From Candidatus Sumerlaeota bacterium (GTDB taxonomy: Bacteria > Sumerlaeota > Sumerlaeia > JAFGJS01): a stretch of 64,000 bases of DNA. Shown piece after piece: positions 1-9,379 of the stretch. The notes under the pieces were generated by a model. It saw only the letters and a list, made by a program, of their open reading frames with translations, did not search any database and was not told where the DNA came from. The position numbers and the translations under genes are program-made. Within the stretch, counting starts at the first letter, position 1. Each line of letters opens with the position of its first letter. The stretch covers positions 19,682 through 83,681 of the forward strand of contig JAFGJS010000102.1 of the NCBI GenBank assembly GCA_016928995.1. The letters are read 5' to 3'.

Positions 1-48
1 ACGGGCAGTTTTTTTAACAGCGGCCAAGCAATCTCTCGTTAATATCGC

Positions 49-3000
49 TCAGCTGGCAAGCTCCATGTCGGTGAACTGCACGGAGACGATTTCCGTTACG
101 CCTTTTTCTTCCATGGTGACGCCGTAGATCGTATCGGCGAGTTCCATGGAGAGTTTGTTGTGCGTGATCATCACGAATTGAGTTTGAGCGGAGAATTCGG
201 CGATCATGCTCTTGAAGCGTTCGACGTTCGCGTCGTCCAGGGCGTGATCAATCTCGTCGAGCACGCAGAAGGGGCTCGGTTTGTACTTGAAGATGGCGAA
301 AAGCAGCGCCACGGCGACCATCGATTTCTCGCCGCCGGATTGCAGCATGATGTTCTTGACCTGGCTGCCGGGCGGCATGGCCATGATGTCCACCCCGCTG
401 TTGAGAACGTCGTTGGGATCGGTGAGGATCAGGTCGGCCTTGCCGCCGCCGAAGAGCTGGCGGAAGATCTCGTTGAAGTTTCCACGAATGATCTCGAAGG
501 CCTCGATGAACAGCTCGCGCGAGGTTTTGTCGATCTTCTTGATGGTTTTGATCAGGGATTCGCGGGCCGCCTCAAGGTCTTGCACCTGGCGCAGGTATTC
601 TTCGTGCTGCGCGCGGACCTCTTCGTATTCGTCGATGGCGCCGGGATTGATTTCACCGAGCGATTCCTTGCGTTCGCGTAGTTCCGCCAGCCGGATGTTG
701 ATTTCATCCGGGGTGAGCTCCACGGTTTCCTCGGACTGGACCAGTTGCTGCAGGGGCGTGTTGAATTTTTCCAGGGCGCGCTGATCCAGCGTTTGCAACC
801 GCATAGTCATTTCATTCTGCTTCATCCGGGCTTCGGTCAGTTCGTTTTCGGCCTGACGCTCTTCGCGCATGGCGATCTGGCGCTGGTTTTCAAGTTCGCG
901 CGCTTGTTGCTCGCATTCCTGGCGTTTGCGTTGTTCCTCTTCCAGGGCGCGCTCGAATTCCACCGTGGAGGTCTTCATTGCATCGCGGTCGTTGCGCGCA
1001 ACGGTCAGCTGTTTCTCCAGGCGCGCGCCTTGCTCTTCTTTCTCACGGATTTCGTTTTCACGGCGCTGGATGTCGCTGGAGAGCTGGGCCACCAGCGTAT
1101 TGAGCGTCTTCAGCCGCTCTTCCATGTTGCTCACGCGCTCGCGCGTTTCGGTGAGGATGCCGTATGCTTCGGAGTAGGCGTCGTGGATCGATTGGGCGTT
1201 GCCCTCGTCGTCCTGCTGGCTGTCGCTCTCCATCAGTTCGACGTCGCGGTCGGCCTCGGATTGCTTGACACGGGCTTGCTCGATGGCGGCGGCGATTTCC
1301 AGGATGCGGTTGCGATCGCGATCCATCTCGTTATTGAGTTTTTCGCGTTTGGCGCGCAACGCTTCGAGCTGGCGCTGCGCGTCCTCCAGGGCGCGTTTGT
1401 CGCTTTCCAGTTTATTGCGCTGCTGCTCCGCCGCCACTTCGTCGCGATGAGAATCTTCCTTGGCGGCCTCGATGGCCTTTTCGATTTCCGTGGCGCGGCT
1501 TTGCGCTTGAGCGAGCGAGGCGGCGAGTTCGGTTTCGGCTTGCCGGGCCTGTTCGATTTTCTCGCTTAGTTCGCGTATCTCGCGTTCGCGCGTGAGCAGA
1601 CCGGAGTTCTGGATGTGCCCGCCGCTCATCATGCCGCGTTCGGAGAGCGTGTCGCCGTCAAGCGTGACGTAGCGTGTCTTGAGTCCGCTGCGCAGCAGGT
1701 TTTCCGCGGTTTGCAGGTCTTCGACGACCAAGATCGAACCAAGCAGGAAATCCACCGCTGGCTGCGTGCGGCCGTCGCACTGGACCAGTTTCGAGGCGAT
1801 GTTCACCACTCCCGGACGGGTGACCGCCGAGAGGATGTTCAGGTGGGTGCGCTGCACTTCGATCAGATCGAGCGGCAGGAACGTGGCGCGGCCGAGCTGA
1901 TTCTGTTTCAGGTAGGTGATGGCGTCGCGGGCGGATTCCGACGTCTCGGTCACGATGTCCTGCAGGTGGCCGCCCAGCGCCTGCTCGATGGCCTTTTCAT
2001 GTTCGGCGTCGATTTGGATCAGCTGCGCCAGGACGCCGTGGATGTTGTTGAGTTTCTGCTGCTCGGACGCGAGCATGACCTCTTTCACGCCGCGATGAAA
2101 TCCCTGGTAGCTTTCCTCGAGTTTCTTGAAGGTTTCATAACGCGTGTTGAGCTGGCTGATTTCGGAGCGCCGCTCTTCCAATTGCCGTAGATTGCTCTGG
2201 CATTCATCGCGGACTTGCCGGCGGTCTTCGTTCAGCCGGGCCAACTGCTCACGCAGCCGTTGCACGCTTTCCTGCTTCTGATTCAGCTCTTCACGCTGAC
2301 TGTTCAGCGAGGCTTCGCCTTCCGTTATCCGGCGCTCCAGTTCGCTGATGCCTTCGGCTGTTTCCTGCGAGAATTCCTGCGATTGATCGATGCGCATTTC
2401 CACGATGCGCTGCTCGTTTTCGAGCCGGAGCACTTCCTGCCCGGTCTCGCGCGCCTGGATGCGGAGGGCGTTGAGGCGTTCGCGGATCGCGGCCTGTTCG
2501 TTTTTCAGCCGTTCGTAAATCGCTTTGCGCTCTTCGTACGCCGCCTCAACCTCGATCAGTTTGTTGCGCTGCGCGGAAAGCTCCGTGGTCAGGTCTTCCT
2601 GATCGCCCTGGCGGTCATCCAATTCCTTGCGCGCCGTTTCGAGCGTCCGGCGGGCCGCTTCCAACTGGCTGGCATTGGAGGTCTGGCGTTCCTGGTAAAC
2701 CTGAATGCGCCCCTCCAGCGCTTGCAGTTCGGAGCGCATTTCATATTGTTTACGATTGAGCTCGGCGATTCTTTCTTCCCATTCGAGCTGCTTCAGGCCG
2801 TATTCCTCGTGGCTGGCTTCGAGCGAGGCGAGCTGCGCCTGTCGCGCTTCCAGGCGGCTTTGCAGCACGGTCACCTGCTGATCGGCTTCTTTGCTCTGCT
2901 CTTGGGTGCGGCGGTAATCCTCGATCAGCGAATGGGCTTCGAGTTGCACGATTTCAGCCTGGATTTTCTTATAGCGCTCGGCCTTGCCAGCCTGCCGTTT

Positions 3001-3627
3001 CAGGCGGCGCAGTTCGGTTTCGCGAGTGCTCATGATGTCATGATGCCGCACGAGCTCGGCCTCGGTCTGCTCGAGTTTGCGCAACGTGGCTTCGCGCTTG
3101 ACGCGATAACGCGAGACGCCGGCGGCTTCGTCGAACACGATGCGGCGCTCTTTGGGCTTGGAGTCGATAAGTTGCTTGACCTTGTCCTGCTCCATGATCG
3201 AGTAGGCGGATTTGCCGATGCCGGTGTCCATGAAGAGGTCGACCACGTCCTTGCGCAGACAGGCGGCGCCATTGATTTCATATTCGCTGAGGAACTCGCC
3301 ATCGCCCTGGCGGTAGATCTTGCGGGTGATCATGATTTCCGTGAAATCGAGCGGCAGCTGGCGGTCTTTGTTGTCGATCAGCAGCGAAACCGAGGCGAGG
3401 GACTGCTGCTTGTGGGTGCGGCTGCCCTGGAACATCAGATCGCCCATCCGGTCGCCGCGGAGTTTGCGGGCATTGCCTTCGCCGAGCACCCAGCGCATGG
3501 CGTCAAATACGTTGGACTTGCCGCAGCCATTCGGGCCGACGATGACGGTGATGCCGGGGCTCAGGTCGAGGGTTTTCTTGACCGGGAAGGATTTAAAACC
3601 ATTCAGAATCAGCTTTTTAATATACAT
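49..3627 (-). CDS. smc: Chromosome segregation ATPase SMC
   Basis: Condensin ATPase that organises and segregates the chromosome; it acts as a dimer with ScpA/ScpB, which are not in this window. The 1192 residues show the full SMC plan: Walker A GPNGCGKS at residues 31-38, a long first coiled coil rich in Glu/Arg/Gln, a hinge at roughly 515-670, a second coiled coil, and at the C-terminus the ABC signature LQSGGEKS (1095-1102) followed by Walker B FCVLDE and the D-loop. Length is normal for bacterial SMC. The ATG at 3627 has AAGGA about 10 bases upstream. It is transcribed away from the neighbouring membrane protein gene and ends 48 bases from the window edge. Highly confident. Confidence 0.97.
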   Translation of the reverse strand: MYIKKLILNGFKSFPVKKTLDLSPGITVIVGPNGCGKSNVFDAMRWVLGEGNARKLRGDRMGDLMFQGSRTHKQQSLASVSLLIDNKDRQLPLDFTEIMITRKIYRQGDGEFLSEYEINGAACLRKDVVDLFMDTGIGKSAYSIMEQDKVKQLIDSKPKERRIVFDEAAGVSRYRVKREATLRKLEQTEAELVRHHDIMSTRETELRRLKRQAGKAERYKKIQAEIVQLEAHSLIEDYRRTQEQSKEADQQVTVLQSRLEARQAQLASLEASHEEYGLKQLEWEERIAELNRKQYEMRSELQALEGRIQVYQERQTSNASQLEAARRTLETARKELDDRQGDQEDLTTELSAQRNKLIEVEAAYEERKAIYERLKNEQAAIRERLNALRIQARETGQEVLRLENEQRIVEMRIDQSQEFSQETAEGISELERRITEGEASLNSQREELNQKQESVQRLREQLARLNEDRRQVRDECQSNLRQLEERRSEISQLNTRYETFKKLEESYQGFHRGVKEVMLASEQQKLNNIHGVLAQLIQIDAEHEKAIEQALGGHLQDIVTETSESARDAITYLKQNQLGRATFLPLDLIEVQRTHLNILSAVTRPGVVNIASKLVQCDGRTQPAVDFLLGSILVVEDLQTAENLLRSGLKTRYVTLDGDTLSERGMMSGGHIQNSGLLTREREIRELSEKIEQARQAETELAASLAQAQSRATEIEKAIEAAKEDSHRDEVAAEQQRNKLESDKRALEDAQRQLEALRAKREKLNNEMDRDRNRILEIAAAIEQARVKQSEADRDVELMESDSQQDDEGNAQSIHDAYSEAYGILTETRERVSNMEERLKTLNTLVAQLSSDIQRRENEIREKEEQGARLEKQLTVARNDRDAMKTSTVEFERALEEEQRKRQECEQQARELENQRQIAMREERQAENELTEARMKQNEMTMRLQTLDQRALEKFNTPLQQLVQSEETVELTPDEINIRLAELRERKESLGEINPGAIDEYEEVRAQHEEYLRQVQDLEAARESLIKTIKKIDKTSRELFIEAFEIIRGNFNEIFRQLFGGGKADLILTDPNDVLNSGVDIMAMPPGSQVKNIMLQSGGEKSMVAVALLFAIFKYKPSPFCVLDEIDHALDDANVERFKSMIAEFSAQTQFVMITHNKLSMELADTIYGVTMEEKGVTEIVSVQFTDMELAS

Positions 3628-3744
3628 GCTTGGCGTCCTTTGGGTACAGGAATAGTCGCAATTAAACGTATGCTAAGCGTCGAACGGACTTTTTCTAGTT
3701 TGAAACCAGCGGGAACAGCGGTTGAGATCGACTATCGCGCGAGA

Positions 3745-3766
3745 ACAGGTACATTACAGGTACATT
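3745..3766. repeat. Perfect 11-bp tandem duplication upstream of smc
   Basis: ACAGGTACATT occurs twice with no gap. It runs directly into ATTATA, which on the minus strand reads TATAAT (3769-3764). The spacing of one helical turn would suit a protein-binding site in the smc leader, but there is no independent evidence of regulation. Confidence 0.5.
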
Positions 3767-3795
3767 ATATGATGCCGCGTTCGCTACGAGAGTAC

Positions 3796-3825
3796 AGCAT
3801 ATGGCGCCATTTCCAATGTGTGCAA
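3796..3825 (-). promoter_or_regulatory. Candidate sigma-70 promoter for smc
   Basis: On the minus strand TTGCAC (3825-3820) is followed after 18 bases by TATGCT (3801-3796). This is a moderate match to the -35/-10 consensus and would leave a leader of about 160 bases before the smc ATG. The TATAAT at 3769-3764 is an alternative -10 but lacks a good -35. Confidence 0.3.
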
Positions 3826-3919
3826 GTTTAAAATCGCCTCCGGAATAAAAAGTGGAAAACTTGTGAAAATCAGTCCTTTTTGATTGCAAATTGCCCCGTT
3901 TTTGACCACTTTCAAGGCT

Positions 3920-4714
3920 ATGTTCAATCGGACTCGACTGCTTTCACTGCTTCCGGCCTGGCTGCTGACCACCCTGCTCGTGGGATTATGCGCTCAGGCC
4001 CTGGTCGCCGCCCGCCATGTGACCCGGCGGCTGGGCAGCGAATACCCCATCCTGATCGAACTGGAACGGGGCGCGACCATCGCCCAGGCCGAGGAGCTGA
4101 TGGAGCAAATCCGCGAATCCAGCTGGAACCGGCGGCTCCGGCAACTGGAACTGGTTCCGTCGCAGGAGATTGCCGGTTGGCTCGCTGCGCAACAGCCGGA
4201 GTTGAACGGCGAGGTTGAAGCCTCCTGGATCGATCTGCCTAAAATCATTGAAGCGGCGTTTTTCGATCCTGTCGTCCGGCCGGCGGATGTAACAGGCTTC
4301 GAATACTACCTCAAGGACCAGCCGTTAGTCAAGCTTGTGTCGCATGATGCGGAAGGGCTGGAACTCCTGCGCTCTGCGCGCAAGGAGCTTGAGTCGGGCC
4401 TGTTGAAAGGGCTATGCGTGCTGTGGCTGATCGGCCTTTGCGTCAATTTCGCCGTGGCCTGGCTGTCACCCCCAGATGCTCCGCTCGCGCCGGTGCGCCA
4501 TCCTTTATTCAAGAAGCCCTATCAACTGGCAGGCGTCATGCTGCTTGTTTGTCTGGCGGCATGGCTGGCCACGATCGGATTGATGGCGTTCGTCTGGCCG
4601 TCGGTGATCGATCCGCCGGATTTTTTCTCCTTGCTGGCGCCGTTGATCCTCGCTGGTTATGGTCTGAGCAACGCGGCGCTGTTCGCCGTGGCCTGCAAAC
4701 TGCTTTACCGATGA
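3920..4714 (+). CDS. Membrane protein of unknown function
   Basis: I do not recognise this family. The 264-residue protein has an N-terminal hydrophobic segment (about residues 6-26, ending in a basic/polar region), a soluble stretch of about 140 residues, and three further hydrophobic segments in the C-terminal third (starting near residues 170, 207 and 238). This would place the middle domain outside the cytoplasm or in the periplasm. The ATG at 3920 has AAGG only two bases upstream; a TTG at 3884 in frame would add 12 residues. It is divergent from smc and convergent with prmA, so it is probably a single-gene unit. The overall shape, a transmembrane anchor with a periplasmic domain and a terminal membrane bundle, resembles cell-division or permease-like proteins of the FtsX type, but no diagnostic motif was found. 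Confidence 0.6.
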   Translation: MFNRTRLLSLLPAWLLTTLLVGLCAQALVAARHVTRRLGSEYPILIELERGATIAQAEELMEQIRESSWNRRLRQLELVPSQEIAGWLAAQQPELNGEVEASWIDLPKIIEAAFFDPVVRPADVTGFEYYLKDQPLVKLVSHDAEGLELLRSARKELESGLLKGLCVLWLIGLCVNFAVAWLSPPDAPLAPVRHPLFKKPYQLAGVMLLVCLAAWLATIGLMAFVWPSVIDPPDFFSLLAPLILAGYGLSNAALFAVACKLLYR

Positions 4715-4734
4715 TGTAATATTAATACGGGCAT

Positions 4735-4756
4735 CCGGCGGCTTATTGCCGGTTTT
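4735..4756. terminator. Weak bidirectional hairpin between convergent genes
   Basis: CCGGC (4735-4739) can pair with GCCGG (4748-4752) and is followed by TTTT on the plus strand. It lies between the stop codons of the membrane protein gene and prmA. The stem is short, so this is only a possible terminator. Confidence 0.3.
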
Positions 4757-4779
4757 GCGCCGTTATCTTGCATGGGAAA

Positions 4780-5673
4780 TCATGCTTTCCGGGCGTAAAA
4801 GCCGATCCATTCGTTGATCTGTCCGGTGTTTTCCACGATGAAGCCCAGTTCTTCCAGCAATCGAGTCGTTTGATCGCGTTCATTTTCCACGCAGCCGGAC
4901 AAGAGCAACGCTCCGTTCTGTTCCACCATCGCGGACGCGGCGTTCGCAATCGGCCTGAATCGCGACATGAGCATATTGCAAACGACCAGCGGCGCGGTTA
5001 CAGCGCCGGCTTGATCCGCTCCGCCGATATAAACACAGACATTTTTCGTCACGGCGTTGAGCGACAAGTTCAGCCTCAGGTTTTCCTCGGCCTGTGGATC
5101 GATCTCGATCGCCACGGCCTGATGAGCGCCGAGTTTGACGGCGGCGATGCTGAGGATGCCCGAGCCGGCGCCGATGTCGATGACGCGCGCGGCAGGAGCG
5201 ACGCAATCGGGCAGCATCTTCAGGCATAATTGCGTGCTTTCGTGCAAGCCGGTGCCGAAGGCCATGCCGGGTTCGATGATCAGAAGGTGCTCGCCGGTCC
5301 GCAATTCCGCGCGCTCCTGCTCCCACGGCGGCGCCACCCACCAGCAGGGAGCGACGCGTTTGGCGTGAAAGTAGGCCTTGAACGGCTCGGTCCAATCCTG
5401 CTCTTCGATGGCTTGGTAATTGACTTGATCCGGCGGGTGAGGCAATGCCGCGGAGAAGATCTGCGCGTCTTTCATGAGTTCCGAGGCGGATTGTTTTTCG
5501 TCAAAGTAAACCGCCCAATGCGTGGCGCCGAGCATTTCAGTGCGCCGTTCGCCGCTGGCCGCGCCGCGATCTTCCCAGCCGAGAGATTGATTTTCCTGCA
5601 GCCAGTCCGCCAGCAGTTCCAGCGTCAATTCCGACGCTTCATGGCTCCAGATGAAATGAAGTTCGTGATACAT
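4780..5673 (-). CDS. prmA: Ribosomal protein L11 methyltransferase
   Basis: Transfers methyl groups from S-adenosylmethionine to lysines and the N-terminus of ribosomal protein L11 in the cytoplasm. The 297-residue length is normal for PrmA. The N-terminal half is the L11-recognition region; the start of the methyltransferase domain carries the typical PrmA stretch PGMAFGTGLHEST. It is followed by the SAM-binding motif I (DIGAGSGILSI), an acidic residue after the next strand (AIEIDP) and a VCNML segment in place of the usual NIL motif. It begins 26 bases after the penicillin-binding protein gene on the same strand, so it is probably the last gene of that operon. Confidence 0.92.
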   Translation of the reverse strand: MYHELHFIWSHEASELTLELLADWLQENQSLGWEDRGAASGERRTEMLGATHWAVYFDEKQSASELMKDAQIFSAALPHPPDQVNYQAIEEQDWTEPFKAYFHAKRVAPCWWVAPPWEQERAELRTGEHLLIIEPGMAFGTGLHESTQLCLKMLPDCVAPAARVIDIGAGSGILSIAAVKLGAHQAVAIEIDPQAEENLRLNLSLNAVTKNVCVYIGGADQAGAVTAPLVVCNMLMSRFRPIANAASAMVEQNGALLLSGCVENERDQTTRLLEELGFIVENTGQINEWIGFYARKA

Positions 5674-5699
5674 GTCTCGTCCGTTCTTATTGTAAAAGA

Positions 5700-8018
5700 T
5701 CAGTATCCGGCCGATTTTGGCTCCGTGCCCTTGATGAATGCGACGTTGCGCAGGATGTTGCGCGAGGGCGTGCCCGGTCCGGCGAGCAATCCCGTTGTTT
5801 TATCAATGTTGCAGCGGATGATGTTCTCCGGTTCGCTGAATTCCTTTTTGGCGGTCCATTGCGGTTGTTCCAGATGCAACCGCCGCAGGATCCCGGCCCA
5901 GACGGGTCCAGCGACGCGCGATCCGGTCATCTGCGGCCCCATACTGCGATTCCGGTCGAAGCCGACATATACGCCGATGACGAGTTGAGGAGTGTAGCCC
6001 ATAAACCAGGCGTCCACGCAATCATTCGTCGTTCCGGTTTTGCCCGCCATTTGCGGCAGGCCGGTGAGCGACGATAACTCCTCGGCGATGTTGGAGCCTG
6101 TTCCGCGGGTCATCACGCCTTGCAGCATGGTGGTCATCAGGAACGCCGTCTCCGGATTAATCACGCGGCGTTCGACGGGCTTGAACTCCTTCACGATCAC
6201 TCCGGCCGGATCCTCGATTTTCAGCGCCGCCCGGGGCGCCATGCCCACGCCGGCATTGGCGAAAGGCAGATACGCGGCGGCGAGTTCCAGCAGGTTGACG
6301 TTCGTGTTTCCCAGGCAAGTGGGCAATTCCGGCCGCAGTTTCCAGGGATGGATCTCGGACAGCATGTCAAATTTGCGGACGAAATCCAGCGAGCGGTCGA
6401 TGCCGACTTCGCGGAAGAGCATGATCGTCGGCACATTGCGCGAGTGCTCCAGCGCCTCCTCCAGCGCCGTGGGGCCGAAGTAGCGGTTTTCGTAATTCTG
6501 CGGCGTGTAATTATCGCCGAAGGTGATCGGCTCGTCGGGCATGACGCTAGCGGGAGTGTAGCCGTTTTCCAGCGCCGCCGCATAGAAAAACGGTTTGAGG
6601 CATGAGCCGGGCTGGCGCGCCGATTGCACCGCGCGATTCCATTGGCCGTTGTTGTTCGCGTCAAAGAAATCCGCGCCGCCGCTGATCGCCAGCAGGTCGC
6701 CGTTGCTCGCGTCCAGCACGACCACGGCGCCCTGGATGTGCGTTTTATCGTAGAGCGAAGCAGCGAACATTTTACTGGCATGATCGACGCTCTGGACATC
6801 GACGTCCAGCAATTCATCAATGCGCAAAACACTGTCCGGATCGAAATAAGGCGGCTCTTCCGGCCGTTCGAGCGAGGCGCGATAGTCGTCGATCATCACA
6901 TCGATTCGGCCGGCGTCCACCGCTGTGATTCGTGCCAGCCTTGTGGTTCCAGGTCCCAGATGTTCGTAGGTTTGCCGTTCTTCGCGCAGACGTTGGGTTT
7001 TCTGGCGCTGCCAGTTTTGTTCCGCGGCCATCAAGCCGGCCAACAGCTCCTCATCTACAATCCGCTGGATTCCCACGTCGAGCGTGGAGTCGATCGTGTA
7101 GCCTTTTTGCTGCAAATCCTCGCGTTTGAATTCCGGCAGATTGAGCAACGAGCCGCGCAGATACTCTACAAAGTATGGCGCGGTTCGCGAAACGGGCTGC
7201 GGGTGTTTCAGTTCCAGTGGTTCGTTCAGCGCCTCTTTGTATTCGTCAGGGCTGATGTAGCCCACATCACGCATTTTTTCCAGCACCTGGTTGCGCCGTT
7301 TGAGCGCTTCGTCCGGATTGATCCAGGGATTGAAGACGCTTGGCTTCTGCGGCAATCCGGCGATCAGCGACGCCTCGGCGAGTGTCAGTTCGCGCACGGT
7401 CTTGCCGAAATAATTGCGCGCCGCCGCCTGTACGCCGTAGGAGCCGGCGCCCAGATAGACCTGGTTCATGTAGAACTCGAGGATTTGCTCCTTGGAGTAG
7501 CGCCGCTCAATTTGCAGCGCGAGCACACTCTCCTCGAGTTTGCGCTTCAAGGTTTTCTCCCGGCTGACGCGCTCCGGGAGGATGTTGCGCGGCAGTTGCA
7601 ACGTCAGCGTGCTGAAGCCCTGGGCGAAATGCCCGCGTCGCAGGTTGACGAGCACGGCCCGCGCCACGGCCTTGGGATCGATGCCGAAGTGCTGGTAAAA
7701 CCGTTCGTCTTCGATCGCCACGAAGGCCTTGCTGAGATAGCCCGGAGCGTCCTCGCGCGGATTGATCAGTTCACGCTGCTCCTCGGAAAACGCGCCGATG
7801 GCCTGACGTTGCGTCCGGTCCAGGATCGTCGTGGTTTGCTTGGGATTGTAATTCTCCAGTTCCTCGATCGGCGGGAGGCTGTGGATGAAGCCGGCGAAGG
7901 CTCCGAGCAGCAGGGCGCAGAATACCGCGGCCACGCAAAGCAGCGCCATCAGCTGCCGCAGCCATCGCTCCAGCCGCAAAGCCCATCGTGGTTGTTCACG
8001 TGTTGTGCGCATTCCCAT
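5700..8018 (-). CDS. Class A penicillin-binding protein (bifunctional transglycosylase/transpeptidase, PBP1A type)
   Basis: Polymerises and cross-links peptidoglycan at the outer face of the inner membrane. The 772-residue protein has a basic cytoplasmic N-terminus, one transmembrane helix (about residues 23-46), then a GT51 transglycosylase domain whose catalytic motif EDERFYQH begins near residue 103. The second transglycosylase motif reads GFSTLTLQLPRN where the family usually has GGSTITQQLAKN. The transpeptidase domain has all three signature motifs: SCLK (Ser472, Lys475), SRN, and KTGTT (Lys660). An OB-like insert lies between the two catalytic domains. ATG at 8018 is preferred; an ATG at 8012 and a TTG at 8045 are also in frame. 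It sits between the metallo-hydrolase and prmA genes in one minus-strand run. Confidence 0.94.
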   Translation of the reverse strand: MGMRTTREQPRWALRLERWLRQLMALLCVAAVFCALLLGAFAGFIHSLPPIEELENYNPKQTTTILDRTQRQAIGAFSEEQRELINPREDAPGYLSKAFVAIEDERFYQHFGIDPKAVARAVLVNLRRGHFAQGFSTLTLQLPRNILPERVSREKTLKRKLEESVLALQIERRYSKEQILEFYMNQVYLGAGSYGVQAAARNYFGKTVRELTLAEASLIAGLPQKPSVFNPWINPDEALKRRNQVLEKMRDVGYISPDEYKEALNEPLELKHPQPVSRTAPYFVEYLRGSLLNLPEFKREDLQQKGYTIDSTLDVGIQRIVDEELLAGLMAAEQNWQRQKTQRLREERQTYEHLGPGTTRLARITAVDAGRIDVMIDDYRASLERPEEPPYFDPDSVLRIDELLDVDVQSVDHASKMFAASLYDKTHIQGAVVVLDASNGDLLAISGGADFFDANNNGQWNRAVQSARQPGSCLKPFFYAAALENGYTPASVMPDEPITFGDNYTPQNYENRYFGPTALEEALEHSRNVPTIMLFREVGIDRSLDFVRKFDMLSEIHPWKLRPELPTCLGNTNVNLLELAAAYLPFANAGVGMAPRAALKIEDPAGVIVKEFKPVERRVINPETAFLMTTMLQGVMTRGTGSNIAEELSSLTGLPQMAGKTGTTNDCVDAWFMGYTPQLVIGVYVGFDRNRSMGPQMTGSRVAGPVWAGILRRLHLEQPQWTAKKEFSEPENIIRCNIDKTTGLLAGPGTPSRNILRNVAFIKGTEPKSAGY

Positions 8019-8117
8019 CCGTCCGCGATCATCCGCGAAATTCAACGCAGTATAAACGCAAATTGCTCATTGAAATAGATCCATTTCGAAGTTCGAAAAG
8101 CAAAAGGTCAAGTCGTG

Positions 8118-8993
8118 CTAGAAAAATTCAGGCTGCTGGATGTCGATGCCTTCCAGTTCCACGTTCCAGGCCGGCTGCGTGGAACGCGATTCTTCAAGCG
8201 CCAGCTTGGTGCGATACACCGCCGATGGTTCGAAGCGCGGGGCGACTTCCAGCGGCGATTCCAGACGAGCGCCGTGCTGCTTGAGCGTGTTGCGCACGGC
8301 TTTAAGGGCCACATCGGGACGGTTGCGTTCCGTGGAAAGGTGTCCGAGCACGATCGCCCGCGGCGCGTGGTTGCTGGATTGCAGCGCCTGAGCCAACAGC
8401 ATTCCGGTTTTGGGATTGGAGAGATGAAAATGGGAATTGAAGTTTGGATACCGCCGCAGCAGTTCAGGGCAATGATTCGCTTCGACGTAGATAATCCGTG
8501 CATCGACGAAGTGACGCCCGATGTTCTCCCACTCGAAGAAATCGGTCGCGATGACGATCCGCTCCGCCGGATCCTCTTTCCATTGGATCACGAAGCCGCA
8601 ATTGCGCGATTCATCGGCGTGTTCAATTTCAAAGTTCTGCAGGATCAGATCGCCGATTTCCAGCGGTCCTTCGCCGTATTCGCGCAAATCGAGGCCGCGA
8701 AAGGACGCCCCCCGTCCGTGTTTGAATAGCAGACGGCGGCGGTTATCACGATGCACATACACCGGCGTCTGATCGCTTTCCATCACGCGCAGGGCATGGT
8801 AATTGATATGGTCGCTATGCAGGTGGGTGTTGACCAGCGCGGCGAGTTTGGGGATGGCGTGCTGCATGAGCAATACGCGCAGTTGTTTTTGCGAGCGCAC
8901 GCCGCAGTCGATCATCACGCGTGTTTTGTGGCTCCACACCATCAGCACGTTTCCGCTGCTGCCGCTTTGCAGCGTTTGGAAGCACAGTCCCAT
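8118..8993 (-). CDS. MBL-fold metallo-hydrolase (YycJ/WalJ-like)
   Basis: Member of the metallo-beta-lactamase superfamily with the dinuclear zinc motif HLHSDH at His57, His59, Asp61 and His62. The N-terminal SGSSGN stretch and a later VEANH segment are typical of the YycJ group. In Firmicutes that group is linked to cell-wall and cell-division control; the substrate is unknown here. 291 residues, cytoplasmic, with no signal peptide. The ATG at 8993 is preceded by AAGGA. It is the first gene of a likely three-gene unit with a penicillin-binding protein and prmA (72-base gap to the next gene), which fits a link to wall metabolism, though this is inference. Confidence 0.87.
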   Translation of the reverse strand: MGLCFQTLQSGSSGNVLMVWSHKTRVMIDCGVRSQKQLRVLLMQHAIPKLAALVNTHLHSDHINYHALRVMESDQTPVYVHRDNRRRLLFKHGRGASFRGLDLREYGEGPLEIGDLILQNFEIEHADESRNCGFVIQWKEDPAERIVIATDFFEWENIGRHFVDARIIYVEANHCPELLRRYPNFNSHFHLSNPKTGMLLAQALQSSNHAPRAIVLGHLSTERNRPDVALKAVRNTLKQHGARLESPLEVAPRFEPSAVYRTKLALEESRSTQPAWNVELEGIDIQQPEFF

Positions 8994-9379
8994 CTTGATC
9001 CCGATCCTTCGGAGCGATTCACAAGAGCAAAGCTAGATATACTGCTCGCACCCGGATAGTTCAAGTACAAATTGATGCGCCATCGATTCCAGCTCCGCCG
9101 CTGAATCAGCCTTTGCGCATTTGGCAAAGGGCACGATCAGCCATTCAATTCACAGATCTATGCATTGGCTTGCTTTATTACCCGGGAGTCATTCCGGATT
9201 AAATTTATAAGAAATATTATTTTTTTGAGAATTCGAACCGATAAGGAATGAGCGAGAGCGCAATGCTGATAAAAGCGGTCAATTGAGAGTCGTAAAGATT
9301 CGGCTGGATCGCTTTTGAATCCATTTCCTGAATCCGTTTCCGAGTGGAATCATACTGGACCAAGGAGAAATGCCCCGGC
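8994..9379. other. Divergent intergenic region between wall genes and signalling cluster
   Basis: 386 bases without a gene. It holds the minus-strand promoter candidate at 9036-9064 and a 7-bp inverted repeat CCTTTGC/GCAAAGG (9110-9130). There is also an AT-rich stretch around 9200-9230 that could contain the promoter of the kinase cluster, though no clear -35/-10 pair was found there. AAGGAG at 9362-9367 is the ribosome binding site of the next gene. Confidence 0.5.
9036..9064 (-). promoter_or_regulatory. Candidate sigma-70 promoter for the metallo-hydrolase/PBP/prmA unit
   Basis: On the minus strand TTGAAC (9064-9059) is followed after exactly 17 bases by TATATC (9041-9036), placing the start of transcription about 35 bases before the ATG at 8993. 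Confidence 0.45.

Noticed and set aside
2215-3831. Long plus-strand open frame (538 codons) opposite smc
   Set aside because: It lies antisense to a certain smc gene, has the composition of a reverse-complement shadow and no ribosome binding site or recognisable domain.
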